Source: Cubamyces lactineus
Lineage: Eukaryota; Basidiomycota; Agaricomycetes; Polyporales; Polyporaceae
Reading direction: 5' to 3'
Length of the DNA stretch: 64,000 nucleotides
NCBI GenBank assembly: GCA_022376465.1
Contig: JACDTU010000018.1
Coordinates: 620,001-684,000, forward strand
The notes under the pieces are model-generated. The model was not told where the DNA came from and searched no databases. It saw only the letters and a program-made list of their open reading frames with translations. A program made the position numbers and the translations under genes. This document shows positions 48,154-56,732 of this stretch, piece after piece; position 1 is the first letter of the stretch; each line of letters begins with the position of its first letter.

Positions 48154-49155
48154 ATGGCTGAAGAAAAGACGAACGAGATCAAGCTCAAGATGCCCCCAGA
48201 GTTCTCAGGGAAGCGGGGCGAAGTAGTGGAGTGGTTGCAGAAATGCTCCCTCTACCTCACGATGAACAAGAAGACCTACGCCACCGACGAAATGAAGATC
48301 GTCTTCTGCCTTATGCTGATGAACGGAGGCACCGCCGGGACCTGGGCCCGCACCTTCATTGAAGACGTAGAACGGCAGGCAGCCGACCAGAACAAGAACC
48401 GAAGACCAGGCGAAGAACGTATCGAACCCAACTACGGAACATGGGACGACTTCAAGAAGCAACTACTGGAAGCATTCGACGACATCGACCAGAAGGCCAG
48501 CGCCCGTGTGCTGCTGCGAAACCTGAAGCAAGGAAGCAAGAAAGTCGAAGACTACATTGCCGAGTTCAAGTCGATCATCTCGCGATGCGGAATCACAGAG
48601 TTCGAAGTCATTGCCGACTTCTTCTATGCTGGACTCAACCGTCCCCTTCGAGAGAAGATCTTCGGGATGTACCCCCTACCGAAGGATGCCAGCGAACTCT
48701 ACCTCCGAGCCTCCACCCTCGAACAGCAGTATCACCTGGGGAGAGCATACGACGGGAAGACCTCGACCTTCCGACCTACGTACAAGCCGTACAGACCCCG
48801 ACCGCAAGAACGCGACCCTGACGCCATGGATGTCGACAAGATGACGACCGAAGAACGTGAGAAGCACTACCGAGAAGGACGATGTTTCAATTGCCACCAG
48901 ATAGGGCATCTAGCGCGGCAGTGCCCCAACAGAAGAACCAACGACCGTAAGAAGACGAAGCCTGCCGCCAAGGCCCGCATCACCGAGGTCGAAGAAGACG
49001 AGAGCGACGATGATGAAGACATCAAATCCACCGACGGCCAAGCGGCTGACAAGAAGCAGCTTATCGCAGCAAGGATCCGTACCGCTCTGAGGGGGCTAGA
49101 AGAAGACCAAGACGCGAAGGAAATCCTCGCAAGTTTCTCCAACGAGGGTTTTTGA
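48154..49155 (+). CDS. gag: chromovirus Gag
   Basis: This is the structural capsid/nucleocapsid protein, 333 codons from the first ATG. The capsid region contains PPEFSGKRGEVVEWLQKC, FKKQLLEAFDDID and VEDYIAEFKSIISRCGI. The nucleocapsid zinc knuckle CFNCHQIGHLARQC is CX2CX4HX4C. The acidic tail ends EGF before TGA at 49153. The open frame continues upstream without an ATG (see 47626-48153), so the true protein may be longer. The stop overlaps pol by a -1 shift. Confidence 0.9.
   Translation: MAEEKTNEIKLKMPPEFSGKRGEVVEWLQKCSLYLTMNKKTYATDEMKIVFCLMLMNGGTAGTWARTFIEDVERQAADQNKNRRPGEERIEPNYGTWDDFKKQLLEAFDDIDQKASARVLLRNLKQGSKKVEDYIAEFKSIISRCGITEFEVIADFFYAGLNRPLREKIFGMYPLPKDASELYLRASTLEQQYHLGRAYDGKTSTFRPTYKPYRPRPQERDPDAMDVDKMTTEEREKHYREGRCFNCHQIGHLARQCPNRRTNDRKKTKPAAKARITEVEEDESDDDEDIKSTDGQAADKKQLIAARIRTALRGLEEDQDAKEILASFSNEGF
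49146..49152 (+). other. -1 ribosomal frameshift heptamer
   Basis: G-GGT-TTT fits the X-XXY-YYZ rule in the gag frame and is immediately followed by the gag stop TGA. Slipping back one base reads GGG-TTT-TTG into pol. I did not fold the downstream region for a stimulator. Confidence 0.7.
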
Positions 49156-52100
49156 AGAACCGGCGTGCCTCGACGTCACGACCGCGTACTAAGGTCCACC
49201 GTGCAATAGTAGCGCAGACTTCTCGACAGCCTATGAGAATTCCGTTATCTATCCACGCGGACCTAAGCGTCGAAACGAAAGCCCTCATCGACACGGGAGC
49301 GGGAGAAGTATTCATGGACCACAGGTTTGCGAAAGAGCACAACTTCCCGCTCAAATCGCTGAAAGCCCCGATCCGAGTATACAACGCTGACGGAACCAGG
49401 AATGAAGCAGGCGATATCAAGAAATGCGCAGTCCTTGAAATCGAAGCTGGGCGCCACCGACACATTGTGCGGTTCCTGATTACGTCGCTAGGAAAGGAAC
49501 CAATCATCCTGGGCCTGCCATGGCTGCAGCGCGTCAATGCCAACATCGACTTCACGAAAGGGACCCTCGATATCGACCCCGCCCGGGTGAACCGAACAAT
49601 TGTGGAACATCTGCGTGCAATGTGGTTCCCAGATCAAGACCCCTTCACCGGAAGACCCAAGCCAGTGGAAGAAGAACTGAACGAAGAAGCAAATGAAGAA
49701 GACGAAGACGCGACCGAGGAAGCATCGACCCAAGAACCAATCTACGAGAACATCGAACGAGTTACCCTCTCCGACGTGCACCTGGAAGAAGAACCCAACG
49801 ACCAAGATCTGCTGACAGCTTATCTTCGCGGAGAACACGAAGCCATGATAGCATCGCACGCGACAGAATGGCACGGAGATATGCCTCGACCCGGATCCCC
49901 CCTCACCACGGAACACGACTACGAACCCACGAAGATTGGACCTGGACCCACCATCGGAAGAATCCGACGAGCCCCACAAGGACTTCGATTTGCAATTGCA
50001 GCCAACGTCTGGATCCGAGCAAAGGTCAACCCCGCAATGGCACTCGCACAACAGCACCAAGCACAGGAAGAGAAGAAGACTTTCGAAGAGATGCTCCCCG
50101 AACCGTACCGAGGATATGCCGCCATCTTTGAAAAGAAGGCGTCCGAACGATTCCCACCATCACGACCCAGGGACCTGGCCATTGAACTCAAGGAAGGCTT
50201 TACCCTGAAGGACTTCAAGCGATATCAACTCACGCCCAAGGAACTCGAAGCCGAGGAAGAATTCATCCGGGAGAACCTACGAAAAGGCTACATCCGACCC
50301 TCGAACTCGCCGATGGCATCCCCATTCTTCTTCGTCGGCAAGAAGGACGGAACACTACGACCCTGCCAAGATTATCGATACCTTAACGAAGGAACCGTCC
50401 CCAACAAGTACCCACTACCGCTCATATCAGAATTGGTCGACAAGCTGCGCGGAGCGAAGGTTTTCTCCAAACTGGACCTCCGATCGGGATACAACAACAT
50501 CCGTATCAAGGACGGTGATCAATGGAAGGCCGCCTTCCGAACCAGCAAAGGGCTATACGAACCAATGGTCATGTTCTTTGGACTGCGGAACTCCCCCTCG
50601 GCTTTTCAAGCTATGATGAACGCGATCTTCGCAGACATGATCGACGAAGGATGGGTAGTGATTTACATGGACGACATACTGATCTTTTCGGCAGACCTGG
50701 ACGAACACCGAAGAAGGACCTTACGTGTCCTGGAACGACTCAAAGAACACGACCTCTACCTCAAGCTAGAGAAGTGCATATTCGATGCACCAGAAGTGGA
50801 GTATCTTGGAATGATCATCAGCGAGAACCGGATCTCCATGGACCCTATCAAGATAAAGGGAATACTCGACTGGCCAGAACCGACAACCGTCAAGGACGTT
50901 CGATCATTCCTTGGATTCGGCAACTTTTACCGACGATTCATCGACCACTTCTCGGAGATCGCGCGACCGCTCAACGCGCTCACCAAGAAAGACGCCAAAT
51001 GGGAATGGACAACGGAATGCCAGAAGGCCTTCGACATGCTGAAGCAACGATTCGCGACGGCCCCCGTGCTGCAAATGCCCGACATTAGCAAACCCTTTGT
51101 CGTCGAATCCGACGCCTCGCAATGGGCCACAGGGGCAGTACTCCGACAACGAGACGCCAACGGCGACCTGCACCCGTGCGCGTATCTATCCGAAGGATTC
51201 ACCGAAGCGGAACGGAACTACGAAATCTATGACCGAGAACTACTTGGCATCATTCGAGCCCTGAAGGCCTGGCGACACTACCTCGAAGGATCAGGGCACC
51301 CGGTTACGATCCTATCCGACCACAAGAACCTCACCTACTGGCGCAACCCGCAACAACTGAACAGACGACAAGCACGATGGGCCCTCTTTCTCTCCCAGTT
51401 CGACATCCAACTCGTACATACCCCCGGCACGGCAATGGTACAATCGGATGCGCTATCCCGAAGACCCGATCACCGACAAGGATCAGAAGACGACAATACT
51501 GAACGAACCATGCTACCTGACAACCTCTTCGTACGACTAGTGGACACCCGACTGGCACCGAGGTTCCGACACTTGGCCACGCAAGACAGACTCTTTTGCG
51601 ACGCACTTGCTGCCATCCAACACGACGGACCACCCCCGATCAGAAGTGCACTCACCGATTGGCAAGAACGAGACGGCTTAATCTTCTACAAGAACCGATG
51701 CTACGTACCGGCCGACGAAGCCCTGCGACGAGACCTGATCAGTCAACACCACGACTCCCCGGCAGCCGGACACCCTGGGAAATTCAAGACTCTAGAACTG
51801 ATACGACGGTCATACTGGTGGCCCGGCATGTATGCCATGGTATCCCGATACGTCGAAGGCTGTGCCACGTGCCAGCAGAACAAGCCAAACACACACCCGA
51901 CCACCCCGCCCCCACAACCAATCCCCGCTGACGATGACACTCGGCCATTCCAGAACGTCACGATGGATCTCATCACCGATCTCCCCAAATCCCACGGCTA
52001 CGATAGTATTCTGGTCGTGGTCGACCATGGCCTTATGAAGGGGGTGATTTTCGCACCATGCAAGAAGACGATCGACGCAATCGGCACAGCGGCGCTTTAC

Positions 52101-53000
52101 CACCGGCATGTCTACCGACGCTTTGGACTACCCAGCAAGATCATATCCGACCGAGGGCCACAATTCGTATCCAACGTCACTCGCGAACTAGGAAGACTCT
52201 TAGGCATCACCCTTTCCCCGTCTACCGCATATCACCCGCAGACCGACGGACAAACTGAACGAGCGAATCAAGAACTGGAAGTCTACCTCAGGATATTCTG
52301 CGAAGGCCGACCAGACGAATGGGCAGAACACCTTGTCGACGCAGAAGTCGCACACAATCAACGGACCCACTCAGCACGGAACGCATCACCATTCTACCTC
52401 ATGATGGGGTACGAACCGACACTGATTCCTATCGCATACCCCAAGACCAACACCCCGACAGTACAAGAACGGCTAGTGAACCTCCAGAAGGCCAGAGACG
52501 AAGCCCTAGCAGCCCACGAGCTAGCCCGACACGTCATACGCGACAGGTTCAAGGGAAAGTTCGTCCAATTCAAGAAAGGACAGAAGGTCTGGCTCGAAGG
52601 GAAGAACCTCAAGCTCGCTTACGCATCCCGGAAACTCGCACCCAAACGGGAAGGCCCCTTTGTCATCACCGAAGTACTTGGACCCGTGACCTATCGGCTG
52701 GAGCTGCCGAAACACTGGAAGGTACACCCCGTGTTCCACGCATGCTTCCTCACCCCATACAAGGAAAACGACACCCACGGACCGAACTACACGAGGCCAC
52801 CACCTGACCTTATCGACGGAGAAGAAGAATATGAGGTCGAAGCGATCGTCGGACACAAGACCACACGAGGCGGAATCCGCTACCAAATCAAGTGGAAAGG
52901 CTACTCCAGCGCCGAGAACACATGGGAACCCGAGTCCGCTCTAATTCCGAACGCCAAGGAAATCCTCCAACGGTATAAAAGGGCGAAGAAGCTGCTGTAA
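49152..53000 (+). CDS. pol: chromovirus Pol (protease, RT, RNase H, integrase, chromodomain)
   Basis: This is a 1282-codon open frame in -1 relative to gag, without its own suitably placed ATG, so expected as a Gag-Pol fusion. Protease: ALIDTGAGEVF. Reverse transcriptase: KLDLRSGYNNI and VIYMDDILIF. RNase H: VVESDASQWATGA, YDRELLGI and LSDHKNL. Integrase: the zinc-binding HH-CC region ending CATCQQNK, and the catalytic MDLITDLP, SDRGPQF and TDGQTERANQEL. Chromodomain: YEVEAIVGH through YQIKWKGYSSAENTWEPES, with the aromatic cage residues, expected to guide integration to methylated histone chromatin. The frame is intact and ends at TAA 52998-53000. Confidence 0.95.
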   Translation: MKNRRASTSRPRTKVHRAIVAQTSRQPMRIPLSIHADLSVETKALIDTGAGEVFMDHRFAKEHNFPLKSLKAPIRVYNADGTRNEAGDIKKCAVLEIEAGRHRHIVRFLITSLGKEPIILGLPWLQRVNANIDFTKGTLDIDPARVNRTIVEHLRAMWFPDQDPFTGRPKPVEEELNEEANEEDEDATEEASTQEPIYENIERVTLSDVHLEEEPNDQDLLTAYLRGEHEAMIASHATEWHGDMPRPGSPLTTEHDYEPTKIGPGPTIGRIRRAPQGLRFAIAANVWIRAKVNPAMALAQQHQAQEEKKTFEEMLPEPYRGYAAIFEKKASERFPPSRPRDLAIELKEGFTLKDFKRYQLTPKELEAEEEFIRENLRKGYIRPSNSPMASPFFFVGKKDGTLRPCQDYRYLNEGTVPNKYPLPLISELVDKLRGAKVFSKLDLRSGYNNIRIKDGDQWKAAFRTSKGLYEPMVMFFGLRNSPSAFQAMMNAIFADMIDEGWVVIYMDDILIFSADLDEHRRRTLRVLERLKEHDLYLKLEKCIFDAPEVEYLGMIISENRISMDPIKIKGILDWPEPTTVKDVRSFLGFGNFYRRFIDHFSEIARPLNALTKKDAKWEWTTECQKAFDMLKQRFATAPVLQMPDISKPFVVESDASQWATGAVLRQRDANGDLHPCAYLSEGFTEAERNYEIYDRELLGIIRALKAWRHYLEGSGHPVTILSDHKNLTYWRNPQQLNRRQARWALFLSQFDIQLVHTPGTAMVQSDALSRRPDHRQGSEDDNTERTMLPDNLFVRLVDTRLAPRFRHLATQDRLFCDALAAIQHDGPPPIRSALTDWQERDGLIFYKNRCYVPADEALRRDLISQHHDSPAAGHPGKFKTLELIRRSYWWPGMYAMVSRYVEGCATCQQNKPNTHPTTPPPQPIPADDDTRPFQNVTMDLITDLPKSHGYDSILVVVDHGLMKGVIFAPCKKTIDAIGTAALYHRHVYRRFGLPSKIISDRGPQFVSNVTRELGRLLGITLSPSTAYHPQTDGQTERANQELEVYLRIFCEGRPDEWAEHLVDAEVAHNQRTHSARNASPFYLMMGYEPTLIPIAYPKTNTPTVQERLVNLQKARDEALAAHELARHVIRDRFKGKFVQFKKGQKVWLEGKNLKLAYASRKLAPKREGPFVITEVLGPVTYRLELPKHWKVHPVFHACFLTPYKENDTHGPNYTRPPPDLIDGEEEYEVEAIVGHKTTRGGIRYQIKWKGYSSAENTWEPESALIPNAKEILQRYKRAKKLL

Positions 53001-53006
53001 TCTGCA

Positions 53007-53165
53007 ATGCTCTCTCTCGCCATCCTCTTCGCCATCTACTGCCTCACCCTCCTCGCTATCACCCTCCTCTTTCTCTGGTATATCCTCCGCGACCTCTTCA
53101 ACCGCATCATCGAGCACACTCTCCACAGCCGTGACTACCCATCCCGATCAGCGTGGGGATCGTGA
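53007..53165 (+). CDS. chromovirus ORF A: 52-residue membrane protein
   Basis: I do not recognise the family. The ORF starts 6 nt after the pol stop. One long hydrophobic helix (LAILFAIYCLTLLAITLLFL) is followed by WYILRDLFN and a basic, histidine-containing tail ending SRSAWGS. It has the size of a single-pass membrane micropeptide. Codon use resembles pol. How it is translated is unknown; the close spacing suggests stop-restart or a subgenomic or spliced RNA. A chance ORF is possible because of its length, but ORF B next to it has the same character. Confidence 0.55.
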   Translation: MLSLAILFAIYCLTLLAITLLFLWYILRDLFNRIIEHTLHSRDYPSRSAWGS

Positions 53166-53170
53166 AGCCC

Positions 53171-53359
53171 ATGATCGTCGCGCTCTTCACCTGCATGACC
53201 CTCGGCTACCTCCTTGCCCTTGCCTTCATCGCCACTCACCTGCGCCTCTCCATCAACATCCTCGAAATTGCTCTCGAACACCGCGACCCTCTCGACCCCG
53301 CAAACGACAAGCTCGACCAGGCCGACCGCACCCTCAATAACTCCAGCTGGGACGAGTAG
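53171..53359 (+). CDS. chromovirus ORF B: 62-residue membrane protein
   Basis: The ORF starts 5 nt after the ORF A stop, at MIVALFTCMTLGYLLA, a hydrophobic helix ending around FIATHL. A soluble acidic tail follows, with ILEIALEHRDPLDPAND and DRTLNNSSWDE. The frame is open back to a GTG at 53153, so it also overlaps the end of ORF A. The family is not recognised. Like ORF A it would be a single-pass membrane protein with a cytosolic or lumenal tail. Confidence 0.55.
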   Translation: MIVALFTCMTLGYLLALAFIATHLRLSINILEIALEHRDPLDPANDKLDQADRTLNNSSWDE

Positions 53360-53360
53360 A

Positions 53361-54395
53361 ATGGGCCGCCCCCTCTATAGCACCCAAGTCGCTGACGACA
53401 ATGCAAGCGACCAGGAAAATCAACAGCCGCTACCCATTCCTCCCCCACTCGCCAGACGCCTCTCGTCGCCTCCACCGGAATACACCTCCAGGTCACCATC
53501 GCCCGCCTCCTCGACGTCGGACCTCAGCACGGTTGGGGTCGAAGACTCTCATCTGGTAGACCACTCCCGGCACCCCGACGTCAACCAGTTGCTCCGTGCG
53601 CTCCTCACCAACCCTACCCCAGTCGTCAATGCCACCGAGCGAGGCTTGCAGTACTTCCTTAGAGAGTATCGATGCCTCTACAACGAGCAACGGGAACTAG
53701 ACGCACTGGAAGGGAACCTTGTTGACGCAGCTGACATCGCAGAGGACGCTCTAGACGCTCTTCACGAGGCGTTTGGTGAAGAAGAGGAGCAACGGCAAGT
53801 CTCGGACTACGACATTGCAGAACGGCAGGCGCGCGCCCTTGAAAACGTCGGGCACCATGCCCACGAGTTACGGAGGTTGGCAAGACACTCTTTGAACACC
53901 ACTCGACGGCTCGCCCGGACCACACGCACGTGGAGGAACTTCCTCATACAAACATTTGAACTCCCCGCATTCCGTGCAAGGATGGCGCCACTGGCCTCGG
54001 TCATCAACGACGCGGCCCCGCCTCCTGGAGAACTCCCAGCTGCGGCAAGAAGAGTGCCTGGCGAAGCCCGACGCCAAGGGACCTATCTGCCCTTGTTCCA
54101 CACCAGAGTCTCCGCAGGAAGCCGTCGGCCCCGTGATCCATCCCCCGACGAGCGTAACGTAAGAGCTCGAAGAGACACCTCGCCCGCCCCAATGGACGCT
54201 TCGCCAGCCCGACCTGAGTCCCCGCCGTCCCTCCACCCTATTGGCCGCAGCTGCCTAGTCTGTGGGTCGCCCGATCACGAGTACCTGTGGTGCCGAGACT
54301 GGCGATGTGTCTGGTGTCGCGCCACCGCCCCTGGCCATCACCCGTGGGAGTGCCCTCTGCGCCCAGAAGACATGGACGAGCGGTTTACGAGTTGA
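53361..54395 (+). CDS. chromovirus ORF C: 344-residue double zinc-knuckle protein
   Basis: The ORF starts one nt after the ORF B stop. It has a Pro/Ser-rich N terminus (QQPLPIPPPLARRLSSPPPE), a long helical middle that may form a coiled coil (REYRCLYNEQRELDALEGNL, ERQARALENVGHHAHELRRL), a Pro/Arg-rich linker, and two C-terminal cysteine motifs. CLVCGSPDHEYLWC fits CX2CX4HX4C exactly, and CVWCRATAPGHHPWEC is CX2CX6HX4C. The layout resembles a Gag-like or nucleic-acid-binding protein rather than an envelope glycoprotein. No signal peptide or membrane segment was seen. I do not know a homolog. Confidence 0.75.
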   Translation: MGRPLYSTQVADDNASDQENQQPLPIPPPLARRLSSPPPEYTSRSPSPASSTSDLSTVGVEDSHLVDHSRHPDVNQLLRALLTNPTPVVNATERGLQYFLREYRCLYNEQRELDALEGNLVDAADIAEDALDALHEAFGEEEEQRQVSDYDIAERQARALENVGHHAHELRRLARHSLNTTRRLARTTRTWRNFLIQTFELPAFRARMAPLASVINDAAPPPGELPAAARRVPGEARRQGTYLPLFHTRVSAGSRRPRDPSPDERNVRARRDTSPAPMDASPARPESPPSLHPIGRSCLVCGSPDHEYLWCRDWRCVWCRATAPGHHPWECPLRPEDMDERFTS

Positions 54396-54433
54396 GCTGG
54401 ATATTCCGCTGGTGGAACAGCGTAGAAGCATAC

Positions 54434-54441
54434 GAAGGGGG
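54434..54441 (+). other. polypurine tract
   Basis: GAAGGGGG lies three nt before the 3' LTR, the expected position for plus-strand priming. Confidence 0.75.
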
Positions 54442-54444
54442 TAA

Positions 54445-54861
54445 TGTTACGACGCTCACTGTGTCACGGTCACCCAGTTTCCTTTTCCTCTCTCTCCCTC
54501 GTGCCTCCGTTATGCCACGTCATCCTTTCCCATGCCACGTCACCCTTTCCCACCGGTTCACACGGCTGTTGTATTACTACCCTATCACCTTCCGCCACGT
54601 CATCGCCACATCATCTGTACTCCCAGCCCTGACTCTACGTAGTTATACTGGACTCTCACGGTACGTGGCGCCTACGTGGCGCCGACGTGTCCATGTCTCT
54701 CTTCCTGTATTTAAGACCAGAGGATCCACTCGGGATCCTCAGCTCGACCTGGTTATCCATTGCCTATTCCTCTGAACCTCTACTCGACTCGAACTACTGG
54801 AGACCTCTGGTCCGATCCCTAGGACGTCGCTCGCTGTGACCGATCTAGGCTCGTCGTAACA
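54445..54861 (+). repeat. 3' LTR of the chromovirus
   Basis: This is 417 nt and matches the 5' LTR with no difference seen by eye. Confidence 0.95.
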
Positions 54862-54866
54862 TAACA
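54862..54866. repeat. gypsy target-site duplication, right
   Basis: TAACA, the second copy of 47200-47204. Confidence 0.9.
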
Positions 54867-54928
54867 TTGATGGCAGCCACCGCGGAGTTTGAATGCTGAA
54901 CAATTCTGGTGGGAGATTAGCCTCAAGT
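54867..54928 (-). repeat. MULE right inverted repeat, outer part
   Basis: This is the reverse complement of 42995-43056. With 46948-47204 it rebuilds the full right arm. Confidence 0.9.
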
Positions 54929-54937
54929 GGCTAAGAC
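54929..54937. repeat. MULE target-site duplication, right
   Basis: GGCTAAGAC, the second copy of 42986-42994. Confidence 0.85.
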
Positions 54938-55026
54938 CGAACTGCAAGGCTAGCAACATCAACACAAACGGCAGCGACCATTCTACGGTTTTCTACCTTA
55001 CCCCAGCCTCAATTTCTCTCGGCATC

Positions 55027-56723
55027 ATGTCAAAGACCCTCGTCCGGCACCAGGACCCGGTACTTCTATGCGAGCGTGTTGATGCATCTGAACATGCGCG
55101 TCGGGCCCTCCACAAACCTTCGAATGAGTTTTGCCCTTTCTGTCCCAAGCACTTCTCTCAGAGTGCTACCACCCTGAATACAGTGCAGGTCATAGAGAAT
55201 ACCCCTCAGGGGATTGCGCAGGTATGTCGCTTCTAGCATCGTACATCAGAACCCGCACTTGCTCACGTCGAAACGATAGCTCGCATGGCTCCGGTCGTCT
55301 GGGATCGATTTCGGGCTGACCATCAATCATATGCAGAATATGCTACTGCGTAAGTTCACCTTCATTGGCATCCGCCGCAGAGCAGAGAGGATCTCATCGT
55401 TGTGTCTACAGTATGTGATTACCATCACGCCCCACTGGTCGAGGGGATAATGGTGCTATGCCCCCCTCTTGAGGACCTTCGAGCCATGATCGTGCACGAG
55501 GAGGAGGACTGGAAGAATCGCTTGGATGCATTCAAGAGTGTAGATGGGAGTCCACGATCATGGCCGATCCGAGCTTGTTCTGCTCCTTTGCCTAGCGTGC
55601 GTACGCCAGTCCTTTCTTGACCCTGATTAAAGCCATGATCGTTCCAACATCAGGCACTCAGTGGCTATCTTAGCTGCTTCTGGGTAGGTCATGCGTTGGA
55701 AGGCTTTGAGCCTCACTTAGGAAACACAGATTTTTGTGCATCGGAATTGCCAATTCACCAAACGCCAATTTCGGTACCACAACAAGTCCTCTTCAGGCAA
55801 CGCAGGGGGAATGGGCATCTACCCATGGACTTCCCTAGTTCCCATACTACTCAACCGCCAACGTTCGAGCTCAAGCTGCAATTCAATCAATCTGGCTTGT
55901 GTTGAATCAACCCATATGCTATCATGGTCCGCGCAATGGAGGTATTCAATGGCGCCTTCACTCTGCCCGATTACTTCTTCAGCGAGAAGACGACTGGTAG
56001 AACAGTTGTCCATTAGTCAGCTGTACTCTCGCACCGCAGAAGATTTAGTGCAAGAGAGAGCAGTACCGAATCCGATTAGTAACCAGATGTCATGGCTGGA
56101 ATGGATTCGCATGACGGAAATGAGCAAAGCTTGCGAGCCCAGTGCCGAGGAGGCCCCTGCCGAGTCTTCTGATACGTCCAGTGACTACGAGCACTCGGAA
56201 CCTGAGCCGTGGCTGCAATACGACCCCGAAGAAGACGAACTGCCGGAAGAGGCAATCGAGGAGGCCAAACGCCAACTTGGACATGGGTGTCATCTCTGTG
56301 GTCGCAAAGAGAATGTCGTCGTGCATCGGGTAGCCATCCCCCACGGTCTAGATTTCGATGTGAGTTATGCAACTGGGACACCTCTACATATCTCGCGCAT
56401 GGGAACTCACTACCGTTCATGCGTCGTTCCTCTAGCCTCGCCCGTGGCTCCATTCACTACAGCTGATCCCTGATGTTGAGCAAGGAATTGACACTACACT
56501 GCGTAGTAATATCACCAACCTCATCCTTCGTCCGTACACTATCACTGCTATAGGCTGGCATCCCGCTAACGTACCAACAGTATGTTCTGCTCACGCTGAC
56601 ACATATGATTACGGCGCCTGGCGACTGATGCCTGACGAACTTCTGAACCTAGAAGGCTCACCTGATTCTCACAAACATCAGGTTTATTTAACTTGGCAAG
56701 CGCCCCGGGTATGCCAAGTTTAA
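55027..56723 (+). pseudogene. HNH-like gene 2, inactivated paralog
   Basis: This is a paralog of the gene at 40154-42426. It starts MSKTLVRHQDPVLL and shares GIMVLCPPLEDLRAMI, LSGYLSCFW, LQFN and NPYAIMV, and C-terminally CHLCGRKENVVVHRV, a PRPWLHSLQLIP block, NLILRPYTI and SAHADTYDYGAWRLMP. A TGA at 55903-55905 replaces the codon for Arg in LQFNCPGQTWRVNP. The frame then changes between FFSEKTTGR and QLYSRTAEDL (about 55980-56020). The C-terminal exons found in gene 1 are missing, and the reading ends inside a hairpin at 56678-56732. An acidic insertion (ESSDTSSDYEHSEPEPW) is not in gene 1. The nearby MULE insertion lies in its promoter region. Confidence 0.65.
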
Positions 56724-56732
56724 TAAACCTGA
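56678..56732. repeat. 55-nt hairpin
   Basis: Arms of 21 nt (56678-56698 and 56712-56732) pair with one mismatch around a 13-nt loop. The right arm contains the stop codon of HNH-like gene 2. It could be a tiny foldback insertion or a termination structure. Confidence 0.8.

Larger units (their letters stand above)
47205..54861 (+). mobile_element. Ty3/gypsy chromovirus LTR retrotransposon
   Basis: This is a complete 7657-bp element with two 417-bp LTRs that look identical, a TAACA target duplication, gag, pol with a C-terminal chromodomain, and three more ORFs before the 3' LTR. It has a self-priming-type primer-binding site and a purine tract next to the 3' LTR. Identical LTRs and open frames indicate a very recent insertion. 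It sits inside the right inverted repeat of the MULE, so it is the younger of the two. Confidence 0.95.
42995..54928 (+). mobile_element. MULE (Mutator-like) DNA transposon, split by a nested retroelement
   Basis: This element has inverted termini of about 315 bp (ACTTGAGG... and ...CCTCAAGT), a 9-bp target duplication and a spliced transposase gene. Removing the nested gypsy element and its 5-bp duplication gives a unit of about 4.27 kb. It was inserted about 90 nt upstream of the start codon of the second HNH-like gene. The right inverted repeat is cut into 46948-47204 and 54867-54928 by the gypsy element, so the element probably can no longer transpose as a normal unit. Confidence 0.9.

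Noticed and set aside
53007..53359. Calling ORFs A and B an envelope gene
   Set aside because: They are too short, with no signal-peptide-plus-ectodomain layout, glycosylation-rich domain or cleavage site; only the position resembles env.
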